A stretch of DNA of 64,000 nucleotides from Gammaproteobacteria bacterium (GTDB lineage: Bacteria; Pseudomonadota; Gammaproteobacteria; Steroidobacterales; Foliamicaceae): assembly GCA_009838035.1 (NCBI GenBank), contig VXSK01000002.1, positions 479,994 through 543,993 on the forward strand, read 5' to 3'. Under the pieces are notes generated by a model. That model did no database searches, had not been told where the DNA came from, and saw only the letters and a list, made by a program, of their open reading frames with translations. Numbering within the stretch: the first letter of the stretch is position 1; each line of letters starts with the position of its first letter. Below are positions 8,770 through 18,869 of the stretch, piece by piece. The translations under genes and the position numbers were made by a program.

Positions 8770-10799
8770 TGCCGAACGCCGACCCCAAACTTCTCCACCA
8801 GAAGCGAAACGGCGTCCGCAACGGCCCGGTCCACTTCCGCGTCCGTAAGTGTGCGCGAAATTGACTGAAAAATCAAGCCTAAACCCACGCTTCTTGCATC
8901 AGAGTTCAAACTCTTGCGATCCTCGTAAACGTCAAAAACGATCACTTCGCGCAACAGTTCGCCCGCTTCCGCGCGGATCGCGCCGAGCAGGTCGCCGACC
9001 TGAACCGACGGCGGCGCAACCAGGGAAAGGTCGCGGCGCACGGCGGGGAAGCGGGATACCTCGGTGACCCGGGCCGCGCGGGATTCGAGCGCCGCGTCCA
9101 GACGAAGCGCAAACAGTTGCGGCGCCGGTCCCCCGTCGGCAAGTTCCGGATGCAGTTCGCCCACCCAGCCCACTTCGCTCTCGCCGCGAAGGACCCGGAC
9201 CGAACGTCCGGGACGAAGGCCGGGATGCCCGGCGGCCCGGAAATCGAACCCGCAGGCCGGGCCGTCCAGGGCCAGGATGGCCTCGACGTCGCCGCGGGCA
9301 TCGAAGAAGTCCGCATCGCGCCGCGGTGAGCCCCACTGTTCCGGCATCGCGCCTCCGGCCAACAACCCCGCCAGCCAGGTTTCCTCGCGGATGTCGTCGG
9401 GCGTGCCGGAGAAGCAGACACCGATCTCGAACAGGCGGGCGTCCGTCGTCCCGCGGTCGCGATTGGTCCGGTAGTTGCGCAGCAGCGCCGGCCACAGCGA
9501 CCGGCGCAGTACCGAGAGCTCCCCGGACAGCGGATTGGCCAATTCGAGTTCTTGCGCAACGGAATGAAACGGCTTGTGCGATTCCTCGTCCAGAAAGCTG
9601 TAGTTCAGGCACTCGTGGTAGCCGCGATCGACGAGCAGCGCCCGCACCCGGTCGGGATCGACCTGCCGCTCGGTGGACGCAGAGGGATGCGCGCTCCAGT
9701 TCGCCGGCGTCTCGGGAATGTTCTCGTAGCCGTGAACGCGCGCGATTTCCTCTACCAGGTCCGCCTCCTCGGCCAGGTCGAACCGGAACGACGGCGGCGT
9801 GACCCGCCAGCCCGCTTCGGTTTCCTCCACGGCCATGGTCAGCCGCCGCAGCATGGCGGTTACGGCCCCGTCGGGCAACCCGACTCCGAGCAGTGCCGAC
9901 AGCCGCGCGCGCCTCAGCTCGATTGCCCCGCGTTGCGGCAGGTCCTTTTCCGAAACCGAATCGACCACCGGCCCCGGTTTTCCGCCGCCCGCCGCGACGA
10001 TCAGTTCGGTCGCCCGCTCGATCGCCTCCACCTGGCCGGACGGGTCCACGCCGCGTTCGAATCGCAGCGACGCTTCGGTCTGCAGCCCCAGCCTCCGGGC
10101 CCTGCCGGCGACCGCGCCCGGAGCGAAGAACGCCGACTCCAGCAGGACGCCGGAAGTCCCGTCGCCCACCGCGCTGCCGTGCCCGCCCATGATCCCGGCG
10201 GCGGCGACCGCTCGTTTTTCGTCGGCGATCACCAGCACGTCGGTTTCCAGCTTCAGTTCGGTCCCGTCCAGCAGGGTCAGCGATTCGCCCGGCTCCGCCC
10301 AGCGCGCGCACAGGCCGCCGTTCAACCGTTCAAGGTCGTAGGCATGCATCGGCTGGCCCATCTCGAGCATCACGTAGTTGGTCACGTCCACGAGCAGGTG
10401 CTGCGGCCGTTCGCCGGCGGCGGCAAGCCGCTCCTTGATGAACGCGGGCGTTTCCGCCGTCGGGTCGAGGCCCTCGATCACTCGGCCGACGAAACGGGGA
10501 CAGGCCTCCGGCGCCACCAGGCCCAGCTCCCTGCGCGCGTCGATCGACGCCGGCGTCTCCGCCACATCCCGCGCCGACAGGGGCGCGGAAAACAGGGCCG
10601 AAACTTCGCGCGCGACCCCGCGAACCGAAAAGCAGTCGGCCCGGTTGGGCGTCAGCGCCAGCTCCAGGACGGCGGACCCGTCGGGGCCGGCAACCAGGTC
10701 GTCGACTTCCACGCCGGCCATCGTGAGCTGGTGCGCCAGGTCCTCGTCGCCGACCCCCGGATCGCACCACTCGCGCAGCCATGCCATATCGATCTTCAT
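8766..10799 (-). CDS. pheT: Phenylalanyl-tRNA synthetase beta subunit, short form
   Basis: PheT pairs with PheS to charge tRNA-Phe and hosts the editing site. It opens with the usual [14 protein letters not shown] and ITMAG-like [13 protein letters not shown]. It then jumps directly to [17 protein letters not shown], so the EMAP/OB-fold tRNA-binding domain normally at about residues 40-150 is absent. At 677 residues it is about 115 shorter than E. coli PheT. The B3/B4 editing core, B5 and the C-terminal ferredoxin-like anticodon-binding domain ([13 protein letters not shown] to the end) are present. It overlaps pheS and ihfA by four bases each. Confidence 0.95.
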   Translation of the reverse strand: MKIDMAWLREWCDPGVGDEDLAHQLTMAGVEVDDLVAGPDGSAVLELALTPNRADCFSVRGVAREVSALFSAPLSARDVAETPASIDARRELGLVAPEACPRFVGRVIEGLDPTAETPAFIKERLAAAGERPQHLLVDVTNYVMLEMGQPMHAYDLERLNGGLCARWAEPGESLTLLDGTELKLETDVLVIADEKRAVAAAGIMGGHGSAVGDGTSGVLLESAFFAPGAVAGRARRLGLQTEASLRFERGVDPSGQVEAIERATELIVAAGGGKPGPVVDSVSEKDLPQRGAIELRRARLSALLGVGLPDGAVTAMLRRLTMAVEETEAGWRVTPPSFRFDLAEEADLVEEIARVHGYENIPETPANWSAHPSASTERQVDPDRVRALLVDRGYHECLNYSFLDEESHKPFHSVAQELELANPLSGELSVLRRSLWPALLRNYRTNRDRGTTDARLFEIGVCFSGTPDDIREETWLAGLLAGGAMPEQWGSPRRDADFFDARGDVEAILALDGPACGFDFRAAGHPGLRPGRSVRVLRGESEVGWVGELHPELADGGPAPQLFALRLDAALESRAARVTEVSRFPAVRRDLSLVAPPSVQVGDLLGAIRAEAGELLREVIVFDVYEDRKSLNSDARSVGLGLIFQSISRTLTDAEVDRAVADAVSLLVEKFGVGVRQ

Positions 10800-11797
10800 G
10801 GCGCGAACTGCCCCAGGAAACGGACGTCGTTCTCGAAAAAGCGGCGGATGTCCGTGACGCCGTAGCGCAGCATGGCCATGCGCTCCACGCCCATGCCGAA
10901 CGCATAGCCGGTATAGCGCTCGGGGTCCACGCCTCCGTGCCGCAGCACTTCCGGATGCACCATTCCGCAGCCCAGGATTTCCAGCCAGCCGCCGTCGCCC
11001 CAGCGAACGTCCATTTCCGCGGAAGGTTCGGTGAAGGGAAAGTACGACGCGCGGAACCGGACTTCGACCTTGCGCTCGAAGAATCGTTCGGCAAATTCGT
11101 GCAGCAGCGACTTGAGGTTCGCCAGGCTCACGTTTTCATCCACAGCAAGTCCCTCGACCTGGTGGAAAACCGGCGTATGCGTCTGGTCCGAGTCGCGTCG
11201 GAACACCCGTCCCAGCGAGATGATCTTCAGCGGCGCGCCCTCGGCCAGCATCGACCGAATCTGCACCGGCGAAGTGTGCGTCCGAAGCAGCATGCCGGAC
11301 GGCAGGTAGAAGGTGTCGTGCATGGCCCGGGCCGGATGGTTCTCGGGCATGTTTAGGGCCGTGAAATTGTGGAACTCGTCTTCCACTTCCGGCCCCGAAC
11401 GGGCGGAGAAGCCGGCGCCGGTCAGGATGTCCCGCATCCTCCGGATCGTGCGCGTGACCGGATGCCGGGCGCCGGGCGGTATGCCGCGGCCCGGCAGCGT
11501 CACGTCGATGCCGCCGCCGCTCAGTTCCTCGTCAAGCCGGCGATCGCTGAGCGCCTGCCTGCGCGCCGCGATCGCGGCGCTGATCGCGTTCTTGGCTTCG
11601 TTGACGGCCTTGCCCGCCGCGGGACGCTCCTCCGGCGGCAGCGAACCCAGCGCCTTCAGTTGCGCGGTGATCTCGCCCTTGCGCCCCAGCAGGCGAACCC
11701 GAAGCTCTTCCAGCGCTTCCGGCGTGGCGGCGGATTCGATCTCCGTCAGCGCTTCGCGCGCCCTGTCCTGAAGACCCTCCATTTGCGCCGTACCCAA
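10796..11797 (-). CDS. pheS: Phenylalanyl-tRNA synthetase alpha subunit
   Basis: The 333-residue catalytic subunit. It has an N-terminal coiled-coil arm that contacts tRNA (residues about 5-90) and a class II core with motif 2 ([20 protein letters not shown]) and motif 3 ([17 protein letters not shown]). [14 protein letters not shown] lines the active site. Length is typical. An in-frame second Met (MEGLQDRAR) is an alternative start five codons in. It ends by overlapping pheT (ATGA) and follows rplT after a 25-base gap, the standard order. Confidence 0.97.
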   Translation of the reverse strand: MGTAQMEGLQDRAREALTEIESAATPEALEELRVRLLGRKGEITAQLKALGSLPPEERPAAGKAVNEAKNAISAAIAARRQALSDRRLDEELSGGGIDVTLPGRGIPPGARHPVTRTIRRMRDILTGAGFSARSGPEVEDEFHNFTALNMPENHPARAMHDTFYLPSGMLLRTHTSPVQIRSMLAEGAPLKIISLGRVFRRDSDQTHTPVFHQVEGLAVDENVSLANLKSLLHEFAERFFERKVEVRFRASYFPFTEPSAEMDVRWGDGGWLEILGCGMVHPEVLRHGGVDPERYTGYAFGMGVERMAMLRYGVTDIRRFFENDVRFLGQFAP

Positions 11798-11822
11798 CGG
11801 CTATCCGGACACCGGCAGCGGC

Positions 11823-12173
11823 TCAGGCCGCCGCCGCGCGCTTCGCCAAATCGGCAAACGCCTCCCGGTAATGCACCGCGATATGGGCCAGTACCTTCCG
11901 GTCCAGTTCGATTTCCGCCTTTCGCAATCCGCTCATGAAACGGCTGTACGACATGCCGTGCTGCCGCGCCGCGGCGTTGATGCGCATGATCCACAGCGCG
12001 CGGAAATTGCGCTTGCGCTGACGCCGGTCCCGGTAGGCGTACTGGCCGGCCTTGGTGACGGCCTGGCGCGCCACCCGGTAGGAGCGGCTGCGCGCGCCCT
12101 GGTAGCCCTTGGCCTTCTTCAGGACTTTCTTGTGCCTTGCATGCGTTGTGACGCCACGTTTGACCCTGGCCAT
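11823..12173 (-). CDS. rplT: 50S ribosomal protein L20
   Basis: A 116-residue basic protein that binds 23S rRNA early in large-subunit assembly. It starts [20 protein letters not shown] and has the conserved [16 protein letters not shown] core and [11 protein letters not shown] segment. In E. coli L20 represses rpmI-rplT translation by binding the leader mRNA. Here rpmI lies 16 bases upstream, so coupling is plausible, but no specific RNA pseudoknot was identified. Confidence 0.98.
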   Translation of the reverse strand: MARVKRGVTTHARHKKVLKKAKGYQGARSRSYRVARQAVTKAGQYAYRDRRQRKRNFRALWIMRINAAARQHGMSYSRFMSGLRKAEIELDRKVLAHIAVHYREAFADLAKRAAAA

Positions 12174-12189
12174 AGTGAATTCCTCCGGC

Positions 12190-12387
12190 TTACGCGTAGG
12201 GGAGAAGCCGCTTGGCGTTCTCCACGTCCGCTTTCGCCACCGTGGCGGGAGAGCCCAGCTTGCGCTTGCGCTTGCTGCTCTTCTTGGTGAGGATGTGATT
12301 GAGATGCGAGCGGGCGCGCTTGAACGAGCCGCCCCCGGTGCGCCTCAGGCGCTTGGCCGCGCCGCGATTGGTTTTCTGCTTTGGCAT
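12190..12387 (-). CDS. rpmI: 50S ribosomal protein L35
   Basis: A 65-residue, very basic ribosomal protein. [20 protein letters not shown] and the [18 protein letters not shown] region are diagnostic. It lies between infC and rplT with short gaps, the usual operon order. Confidence 0.98.
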   Translation of the reverse strand: MPKQKTNRGAAKRLRRTGGGSFKRARSHLNHILTKKSSKRKRKLGSPATVAKADVENAKRLLPYA

Positions 12388-12412
12388 ATCGTCTTTCAGG
12401 CTCTCTATCGGC

Positions 12413-12934
12413 TCAATTTTTCTTGCGCGGCGCCATCACCATCGTGAGCTGCCGCCCTTCCAGTTTCGGCTCCTGTTCCACCAGCGCGACTTCGCTCAGG
12501 TCCTCGCGCACCCGGTCCAGCAACTTCGCGCCCAGATCCTGGTGCACCATTTCCCGTCCACGGAAGCGCAAGGTGATCTTGGTCTTGTCGCCGTGCTCCA
12601 GAAACCGCAACACGTTGCGCAACTTGACGTCGTAATCACCCTTGTCCGTACCGGGACGCAGCTTGATCTCCTTGACCTGAATCTGCTTCTGCCGCTTCCT
12701 TGCCGCGTGCGCCCGCTTGTTCTGCTCGAATACGTAGCGGCCGTAGTCGAGTATCTTGCAAACGGGAGGCGTGGCGTTGGGGTCCACTTCAACGAGGTCG
12801 AGACCTCGTTCCTGGGCGGTACGAAGCGCATCCTCGCGATTCATGACGCCGATCTGCTTGGAATCCTCGCCGATTACGCGAAGCTCGTAGGCTTCGATCT
12901 CCTCGTTGCGAAGAATCCGCTTCTTTTGAGCGAT
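12413..12934 (-). CDS. infC: Translation initiation factor IF-3 (apparent ATC start)
   Basis: IF-3 binds the 30S subunit, keeps subunits apart and checks initiator tRNA and start codon. The C-terminal domain is complete ([32 protein letters not shown]). The first ATG of the frame (12844) would remove the N-terminal domain segment [19 protein letters not shown]. The frame is open up to a stop at 12962-12964 with no ATG, GTG or TTG before it. A GGAGG at 12943-12947 lies exactly eight bases from ATC at 12934, giving a 173-residue protein of normal length. infC commonly uses AUU or similar rare starts, which lets IF-3 repress its own mRNA. Confidence 0.93.
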   Translation of the reverse strand: MAQKKRILRNEEIEAYELRVIGEDSKQIGVMNREDALRTAQERGLDLVEVDPNATPPVCKILDYGRYVFEQNKRAHAARKRQKQIQVKEIKLRPGTDKGDYDVKLRNVLRFLEHGDKTKITLRFRGREMVHQDLGAKLLDRVREDLSEVALVEQEPKLEGRQLTMVMAPRKKN

Positions 12935-12990
12935 ATTGATATCCTCCGGGCAGCTAAGTTCTCATCAATGCCTTGCGGGGCGCCCGATCC

Positions 12991-14886
12991 TCAAGCCGCT
13001 GTCCTGGCCATGAAATCATCGAGAGACATGGCGCCGAGATCGCCGTCCTCGCGGGACCGCACGGCTACAGTGCCCTCCCTGGCCTCACGATCACCGATCA
13101 CCAGGAGGTAGGGAACACCCTGCAAAGTGTGGTCGCGGATTTTATAGCCTATTGTTTCGCTTCTCAAGTCGGCATCGGCGCGCAATCCCGCGTCCTGCAA
13201 GGCATTCAGCACCTGCCGGGCGTAGGCCTCCTGGCGCTCGGTAATGGCCAGCACGACCGTCTGCACCGGCGCCAGCCAGAGCGGAAACTTGCCCGCGTAA
13301 TGCTCGATCAGGATGCCGAAGAAGCGCTCCAGCGACCCCAGCAGGGCCCGGTGAATCATGATCGGCCTGCGCCGCGCTCCGTCGGCAGCGACATATTCCA
13401 GTTCGAAGCGTTCCGGCAGATTGAAGTCGAGCTGCACGGTCGAGCACTGCCACTCGCGGCCGATGGCGTCGCGGATCTTGATGTCGATCTTGGGTCCGTA
13501 GAAGGCGCCCCCGCCCGGATCGACTTCGTAGCTCATCCCCTTCTCGTTGAGCGCCGATTCCAGCGCCGCGGTCGCCCGGTCCCAGATATCCGGCGTGCCG
13601 ACGGCCTTTTCGGGCCGTGTCGCCAGCACCACGTTGAGTTCCTCGAAACCGAAGGCCCCGAAAAGTTCCAGGGCCAGGTCCAGGATCCGCAGGATCTCGT
13701 CGGCGATCTGGTCCTCGGTGCAGAAAATATGGGCGTCGTCCTGGGTGAAGCCGCGCACGCGCATCAGCCCGTGCAGCGCGCCGGACATCTCGCGCCGGTA
13801 AACGGTCCCCAGCTCCGCCCAGCGCATCGGCAGCTCGCGGTGCGAGCGCAGCCGGTTGCGGTAGATGAGGATGTGAAACGGGCAGTTCATGGGCCGTAAC
13901 TGGTAGCCCCTGCCCTCCTCCTCCACCGGCGAATACATCGACTCGCGGTAGAAGTCGGTGTGGCCGGAGCGGTCCCATAGGTCCTCCAGCGCGATATGCG
14001 GCGTGTACAGCAGCTCGTAGCCGGCCTGCTCGTGCCGTTCGCGCCAGAAGTCCTCGATCACCCGGCGGATGCGGGCGCCCTTCGGATGCCAGAAGACCAG
14101 GCCGCCGCCGGCGTCCTCCTGGATGCTGAACAGGTCCAGGTCGGTGCCGATGCGCCGGTGGTCGCGCTTTGCCGCCTCCTCCAGGCGCCTGAGGTAGGCC
14201 TTGAGCGACTTCGAATCGGCCCAGGCGGTGCCGTAGATGCGGCGCAGTTGCTCGTTGGACGAATCCCCGCGCCAGTAGGCGCCCGCTGTGCGGGTCAGCT
14301 TGAAGGCCTTGAGGTGCCCGGTGGAGGGCACATGCGGACCGCGGCAGAGGTCCTTCCATTCGCCCTGGCCGTACAGCGTGATGGCCTCGTCCGCCGGAAT
14401 GCCGGCGATGATCTCGGCCTTGTAGTGCTCGCCGATGGACCTGAAATACTCCACGGCGTCGTCGCGGGCCACGGTCTCGCGCGACACGGGCAGGTCGGCC
14501 TTCGCCAGTTCCTTCATGCGCTTTTCGATGCTCTCGAGGTCTTCGGGAGTGAACCCGCGCTCGTAGGAAAAATCGTAGTAGAAACCGTCGTCGATCACCG
14601 GCCCTATCGTGACCTGGGCGCCGGGGAAAAGCTGCTGGACGGCCTGCGCCAGCAGGTGCGCGGTGGAGTGGCGCAGCACTTCCAGCCCGTCCGCGTCGCG
14701 GGCGGTCACGATCGCGACGTCGGCGTCGTTTTCGATGCGGAAATCGGTGTCGACGAGCTCCCCGCCTACCCTACCGGCCAGCGCCGCGCGCGCCAGTCCG
14801 GGGCCGATATCGGCGGCCACGTCGGCCACGCTGGGAGGCTCGTCGTAGGAGCGGCTGCTGCCGTCGGGAAGCGTTATTTCCGGCAT
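12991..14886 (-). CDS. thrS: Threonyl-tRNA synthetase
   Basis: A 631-residue class II synthetase. It has an N-terminal TGS domain ([20 protein letters not shown]), an editing domain (residues about 65-225, with [12 protein letters not shown] and [10 protein letters not shown]), a catalytic core with zinc ligands beginning in PMNCPFH and motif 2 around [20 protein letters not shown], and a C-terminal anticodon-binding domain. The ATG at 14886 gives the family start; an upstream in-frame extension is not conserved. It precedes infC by 56 bases. A 13-base-pair hairpin lies just upstream, and TACAAT ends six bases before the ATG. Confidence 0.97.
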   Translation of the reverse strand: MPEITLPDGSSRSYDEPPSVADVAADIGPGLARAALAGRVGGELVDTDFRIENDADVAIVTARDADGLEVLRHSTAHLLAQAVQQLFPGAQVTIGPVIDDGFYYDFSYERGFTPEDLESIEKRMKELAKADLPVSRETVARDDAVEYFRSIGEHYKAEIIAGIPADEAITLYGQGEWKDLCRGPHVPSTGHLKAFKLTRTAGAYWRGDSSNEQLRRIYGTAWADSKSLKAYLRRLEEAAKRDHRRIGTDLDLFSIQEDAGGGLVFWHPKGARIRRVIEDFWRERHEQAGYELLYTPHIALEDLWDRSGHTDFYRESMYSPVEEEGRGYQLRPMNCPFHILIYRNRLRSHRELPMRWAELGTVYRREMSGALHGLMRVRGFTQDDAHIFCTEDQIADEILRILDLALELFGAFGFEELNVVLATRPEKAVGTPDIWDRATAALESALNEKGMSYEVDPGGGAFYGPKIDIKIRDAIGREWQCSTVQLDFNLPERFELEYVAADGARRRPIMIHRALLGSLERFFGILIEHYAGKFPLWLAPVQTVVLAITERQEAYARQVLNALQDAGLRADADLRSETIGYKIRDHTLQGVPYLLVIGDREAREGTVAVRSREDGDLGAMSLDDFMARTAA

Positions 14887-14906
14887 CCGGCGATTGTACG
14901 GGAGAT

Positions 14907-14943
14907 GCGCCGGCGCAGCTCGTTCCTTTGGCTGCGCCGGCGC
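14907..14943 (-). promoter_or_regulatory. Strong hairpin between the spy-like gene and thrS
   Basis: Bases 14907-14919 and 14931-14943 form a perfect 13-base-pair GC-rich stem around an 11-base loop. A second, 7-base-pair hairpin is at 14950-14956/14965-14971. They lie after the stop of the Spy-like gene and 20 bases before the thrS start. They may be a U-less terminator for the former or a leader structure for thrS. No T run follows on the minus strand, so the role is open. Confidence 0.45.
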
Positions 14944-15011
14944 TCGCTCGGGCCCCTGCGTCATGGGGCCCCGGGATCCCCCGCCGCTTCAGGGGGGAGG
15001 GAGGGGTCTAT

Positions 15012-15509
15012 CTATTCGTCGGCGGCGGGGTTTTCGGATTGCTCCTGCTTGTAACGGTTACGCATCATGCGCCGGGCCATGTCCCTTCTGCGGTCCATGC
15101 CGCGCCCACGGTCCATGCCGCGGCTCCAGCCTCTTCGCTCGGCGCTGCGGCGCATGATCGCGCGCTCTTTCATGCCCTCGCGCATATCGGAGAGCTTTGC
15201 GTTCTGTTCCTCGGTCAGCACGGCGGACAGCCGTTCCCGGGTCGCCTCGTTGATCGACTGGGTCTGTTGCCACCGGGCCTTGCGTTGCTCGATGGCGGCC
15301 TTTCGCTCTTCCCTGGCCTGCTCCCTGAGGGCCTCGCGCTGCTCCTGCGCCTCGGCATAGATCTCGTTCACCTGCGCCTTCTGCTCGTCGTTCAGCTCCA
15401 GCTTCTCGCCGAGCCAGTCGGCCCGCTGCGCGGCGGGGTCGTGGGCCTGGGCGGCGGTGGCGCCGAGCGCCAGGAACACGGCGGCGGACGTGGTCAGAAT
15501 CTTCCTCAT
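15012..15509 (-). CDS. Spy/CpxP-like periplasmic protein
   Basis: A 165-residue protein with a clear signal peptide (MRKILTTSAAVFLALGATAAQA) and a helical mature part rich in Glu, Arg and Gln. It has two LTxxQ-like motifs (LELNDEQKAQVNEIYAEA and LSAVLTEEQNAKLSDM), the hallmark of Spy/CpxP chaperones and related metal-resistance sensors. The tail is unusual: an Arg/Met-rich stretch with repeats such as RGMDRGRGMDRRRDM. It probably binds misfolded protein or metal in the periplasm. It stands apart from the DUF1838 gene by 82 bases and may have its own promoter. Confidence 0.75.
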   Translation of the reverse strand: MRKILTTSAAVFLALGATAAQAHDPAAQRADWLGEKLELNDEQKAQVNEIYAEAQEQREALREQAREERKAAIEQRKARWQQTQSINEATRERLSAVLTEEQNAKLSDMREGMKERAIMRRSAERRGWSRGMDRGRGMDRRRDMARRMMRNRYKQEQSENPAADE

Positions 15510-15591
15510 CGGTCTGTCTCCTTTCTTCAGGTCATGGCCGTAACGGCCCGTCTCGCTCTATGGATGCCGCAAACCGCAAGACGGTTGCGTT

Positions 15592-16491
15592 TCAGTCGGA
15601 ATGAGGCCCTGGCCGGTCTTTCGCGCTGCGGCGCCTTTCGACCGTTTCGAGATAGTCCGGCCCTTCGTCGAACTCGGGCGAGACGTCGAAAAGAGGGTTC
15701 CTTGCCCGGGCGTGGGCGATGTAATCCTCGCCCAGGTCTTCCAGTGTGAACACCTTGGTGCTCTCGAAGTGCCAGACCATGTAGCCTTCTACGTCGGCCA
15801 TGTCGAGCCAGTGGCTGAAGCTGCCGACGAACCAGCCGGCGCGCACGGCCGGGGACTGGACGGCGCTCTCGTCCAGCGCCACCCCGGCCGGAGCGAAGTA
15901 GGTGTAGGTTTCGTAGATGGGCCGTCTCGCAACCGGAGCGAACTTCTCGATTTCGAACAGGCGGATCGAGCCGTTGTCCACCCGCCAATCCAGGTCCAGC
16001 GGCTGGTCGTCGTACATTTCCGGAAATCGCGCCCTGCTGTTCGGAAAGTAGCTGCCCCTGGGGGTGAACACCTCGCCGTCCTGGCGCCGCTGCAGGGCCG
16101 GCTCGAGCCGGACCGTCCGGCCGGTCAGCGGATTCTCGAACGCGTCGATGAAAGCGCCGGTTTCGGGGTCGATAAAGAAATTGATGGACGACGGGTAGCG
16201 GCGGTAGATCCCCTGCCCGTCGGGCCGCCACCAGGACCTCTCGCCGCCGCGGCTTTCAAGCAAGGGCGTCACGCCGTCGGGCGTCAGCGCGTATATGCGG
16301 CTGGCCCCCTGCCAGTAACTCTCCCCTTCGTCGGTGCGTCCCAGGATGCGCACCCTGGCGGCGTTCTGTTCGACCGGGTCCGTCGGCAAATCCCGCGCAT
16401 GTTCGCCGGCACCGGCCTCCCTCCAGGGCAGAACCGCGGGCCCCAGGCCCATGGCGGCGATCAACGCCGTGGCATCGCGCCGCGTAACCAC
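15592..16491 (-). CDS. DUF1838-family protein
   Basis: A 299-residue protein from GTG 16491. The N-terminal stretch TRRDATALIAAMGLGPAVLP resembles a weak Tat/Sec signal with RR. DPVEQNAARVRILGRTDEG, FFIDPETGAFIDAFENPLTG and GSFSHWLDMADVEGYMVWHF match the general pattern of DUF1838, a family without assigned chemistry. It is the last gene of the Rieske/ligase operon, 14 bases after the gene for a secreted partner. No catalytic motif is evident. The family call rests on recalled sequence pattern. Confidence 0.65.
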   Translation of the reverse strand: MVTRRDATALIAAMGLGPAVLPWREAGAGEHARDLPTDPVEQNAARVRILGRTDEGESYWQGASRIYALTPDGVTPLLESRGGERSWWRPDGQGIYRRYPSSINFFIDPETGAFIDAFENPLTGRTVRLEPALQRRQDGEVFTPRGSYFPNSRARFPEMYDDQPLDLDWRVDNGSIRLFEIEKFAPVARRPIYETYTYFAPAGVALDESAVQSPAVRAGWFVGSFSHWLDMADVEGYMVWHFESTKVFTLEDLGEDYIAHARARNPLFDVSPEFDEGPDYLETVERRRSAKDRPGPHSD

Positions 16492-16505
16492 GGCGGCCCG
16501 GCCGC

Positions 16506-17309
16506 TCAGGACCCCACCTCGGTGATGTCCAGGCTGACCGTCTCGAAGATCGAGCCGTAGGCCGCGCCGAATACGAGATCCATGCGCAGCAGGATACGAT
16601 CCTCCTTCGTCAGCCACACCTTTGTGCCGCTGACCATCTCGAACTTGTCCGCCTTGAAAGTCTTGCCGTCGGCAATGGTGATCTCCTCCTCGCCGAGATA
16701 CGTGTATTGAGACAGGGCGATTACGCCGACCATCGTGCCGTGCAGGGTGCCTCCCATCCAGTAGATGCCGTGAGGCTGCTTGCCCGGTGCGTCGAAGTCG
16801 TAGTGGAGGAAATGAAGCCCGTCGGCCGAGGCCGGACCGACTCCGATGGAATCCAGCCGGGCGAGAGCCTTCACTTCTTCCCGGATCATGCCTTCGCCGG
16901 CCCGCTCGAACCGGAGATCGGAGGCCGCCACGTCCACGCTGTCTTCCCGCTTCACGGCATAGGCCGAACCGATGACGCCATTCCTGGTCCAGGTATTGAG
17001 AAAAGCCTCCCGCGTGTCGCCCTTCGGATCGACCCAGACCATCGCGTGGCGCGCCTGGCCGAAACGCATGTTGTCGGACACCACGTGCATGTAGCGGCTG
17101 CCGTCCGCATGGATGTACATGGTCCAGTATTCGGTGGCGTAGCGGGCGTTGTCCCTGGACGGCTCCCGGCATTCGGTGGCGCCCCGGGCTATTTTGACGA
17201 TGCCCGGCGAGCGGTCTTCGGGCTCGATGATTTCCACCTGGGCCGGTGCGTATAGGGGCGCCGCAAGAAGCGCAACGAAAATGAGTCCGCTTGAGAATTG
17301 AATGCGCAT
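16506..17309 (-). CDS. Secreted protein of unknown function
   Basis: A 267-residue protein with a clean signal peptide (MRIQFSSGLIFVALLAAPLYAPAQ). The mature part is beta-rich, with repeated W/Y-containing strands (EYWTMYIHADGSRYMHVVSD, IYWMGGTLHGTMVGVIAL, TKVWLTKEDRILLRMD), suggesting a lipocalin-like barrel or sandwich. I recognise no family with confidence. It lies between the cyclase and the DUF1838 gene in the same direction, so a shared role in the catabolic operon is likely. It may bind a hydrophobic substrate in the periplasm; that is inference. Confidence 0.7.
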   Translation of the reverse strand: MRIQFSSGLIFVALLAAPLYAPAQVEIIEPEDRSPGIVKIARGATECREPSRDNARYATEYWTMYIHADGSRYMHVVSDNMRFGQARHAMVWVDPKGDTREAFLNTWTRNGVIGSAYAVKREDSVDVAASDLRFERAGEGMIREEVKALARLDSIGVGPASADGLHFLHYDFDAPGKQPHGIYWMGGTLHGTMVGVIALSQYTYLGEEEITIADGKTFKADKFEMVSGTKVWLTKEDRILLRMDLVFGAAYGSIFETVSLDITEVGS

Positions 17310-17355
17310 GGACAGGGTTTTCTCCTGAGGTCGAACTGGCGGCGCAAGCCGCGCC

Positions 17356-18144
17356 TTATGCGGGAGCGGGAGTGAGGGCGAGGACGCGCAGGGGGCTGCC
17401 GGAGCCTTCCTCCAGCTTGAGCGGCGCCGTGAACAGGACCGCGCCGGTGGGCGGCAGCCGGTCCAGGTTGTTCAGGCACTGCAAGCCGTACTTGCCGGCG
17501 CCGTGCATGTAGTAGTGGCACGGGAAAGGCGGGTTCAGGCGCTGCGCCTGGCCGCTGTCGGTGCCGATAGTCTCGGTGCCGAAACCCAGCACGTCGCGCT
17601 CGTCCACCAGAAAGCGCACGCAATCCACGTCCGGACCCGGCGTATGCTGGCCGATCTCGTCGAAATTCTGAAACGCCACCGGATCGTTCACCCGGCGCGC
17701 CCAGCCGGTATGCATCAGCACCCATGAGCCGGCCGGGATCCGGCCATGCTCGGCCTCCCATACCTCCAGGCGCTCGCGGGTCAGCAGAAAGTCGGCGTCG
17801 CGCTCGGTATCCTCGGTGCAGTCGATTACGCAGGCCGGCGCGATCATGTGCTCGGGCGGAATCGTATCGACCGAGTTGTTCGGCAGCTCGCGCCCGGAAA
17901 CCCAGTGGATAGGCGCATCGAAGTGTGTTCCGGTGTGCTCGCAGAGCGTGAAGTTGTTCCAGTACCAGGCGGGGCCGCGGCCGTCGTAGCGGGAAATCTC
18001 CTCGCTTCGGTATGGCAGCGCCTGGCCCATTTCCGGCGGAAGGCTGAGCTGGGGGAAGGACGGGCCCAGCGTGTGCGTCAGGTCGACAACCTTGAGCTTG
18101 TCCGCGGCGATTCCCGCCAGCAGGTCCTGGAGCAGTTCGGTCAC
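17356..18144 (-). CDS. Cyclase-family metal-dependent hydrolase (kynurenine formamidase-like)
   Basis: A 262-residue member of the cyclase family (PF04199 type), which includes kynurenine formamidase and enzymes that open or close lactones and amides. LTHTLGPSFP near the N-terminus and the metal-binding signature EHTGTHFDAPIHW are intact. GSWVLMHTGWARR and GFGTETIGTDSG are also typical. The GTG at 18144 overlaps the upstream SDR stop (GTGA). In this operon it may hydrolyse a ring-cleavage or lactone intermediate. Substrate unknown. Confidence 0.85.
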   Translation of the reverse strand: MTELLQDLLAGIAADKLKVVDLTHTLGPSFPQLSLPPEMGQALPYRSEEISRYDGRGPAWYWNNFTLCEHTGTHFDAPIHWVSGRELPNNSVDTIPPEHMIAPACVIDCTEDTERDADFLLTRERLEVWEAEHGRIPAGSWVLMHTGWARRVNDPVAFQNFDEIGQHTPGPDVDCVRFLVDERDVLGFGTETIGTDSGQAQRLNPPFPCHYYMHGAGKYGLQCLNNLDRLPPTGAVLFTAPLKLEEGSGSPLRVLALTPAPA

Positions 18145-18869
18145 AGCGTCAGTGAACCCACGGAGGTGCCGCCGCAAACGTAGAGCGCCTGGCCGGTCAC
18201 GAAGCCGTTGCCGCGGTCGAGGAAGAACAGGGCGGCGCGGGCGACGTCATCGGGCCGGCCCAGGCGCCCGATCGGAATGGAGGAAGCCAGCTTGCCGGCG
18301 CGTTCGCTACCGGGAGGCACGACATCGTCGAACATTTCGGTCTCGGCGATCGGGCCCGGCAGGATGACGTTGGCGGTCACCTTCAGCGGGGCCAGTTCCA
18401 GCGCCCAGGTGCGCGCCAGGCCCAGCATGCCGGCCTTGGTGGACGCGTAGGCGGTGCGTTTGGCCAGCCCCACGACCGCGCGGCTGGACATCAGCACGAT
18501 GCGGCCCCAGCCGGCCTCGCGCATGCAGTCGAGATTCGCCTGCACCATCGCCACGGCGGCCCCCATGTGCAGGCGCGCCAGCGCGTCCATGTCTTCCTGC
18601 GTGACTTCCGACAACGGCCTTTCGCGGATCACGCCCGCGTTGTGCACCAGGCGATTGGCCGGAACGCTCCCGGCGGCTTCCTCGAAGGCCTGCCGGGTCG
18701 CTTCCGGATCGGACAGATCGACCGCAATGGATTTCACTGCGGCGGAATCGGTCGCGGCGGGCCGGCGCGAGAAGCAGATCACCTCGCTGCCCTGTTCCAC
18801 CAGAATGTCCACGAGACGGGCGCCGATGCCCGAGCTCGCGCCCGTCAGCCAGACCCGCTCCCCGCTCAT
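18141..18869 (-). CDS. Short-chain dehydrogenase/reductase
   Basis: A 242-residue classical SDR. It has the cofactor motif TGASSGIG near residue 9, NAG (VHNAGVIRERP), the catalytic Ser in VLMSSRAVVG and YASTK (Tyr-x3-Lys). The C-terminal GFVTGQALYVCGGTSVGS is typical of FabG-like members. It would oxidise or reduce a hydroxy or keto group with NAD(P). It overlaps both neighbours by four bases, so it is tightly coupled to the DUF35-SDR fusion before it and the cyclase after it. Confidence 0.92.
   Translation of the reverse strand: MSGERVWLTGASSGIGARLVDILVEQGSEVICFSRRPAATDSAAVKSIAVDLSDPEATRQAFEEAAGSVPANRLVHNAGVIRERPLSEVTQEDMDALARLHMGAAVAMVQANLDCMREAGWGRIVLMSSRAVVGLAKRTAYASTKAGMLGLARTWALELAPLKVTANVILPGPIAETEMFDDVVPPGSERAGKLASSIPIGRLGRPDDVARAALFFLDRGNGFVTGQALYVCGGTSVGSLTL

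Noticed and set aside
15537..15597. Hairpins (GGCCG/CGGCC and CGCAAACCG/CGGTTGCG) as terminator of the DUF1838 operon
   Set aside because: The second stem is imperfect, the first is only five base pairs, and no T run follows. Too weak to list.
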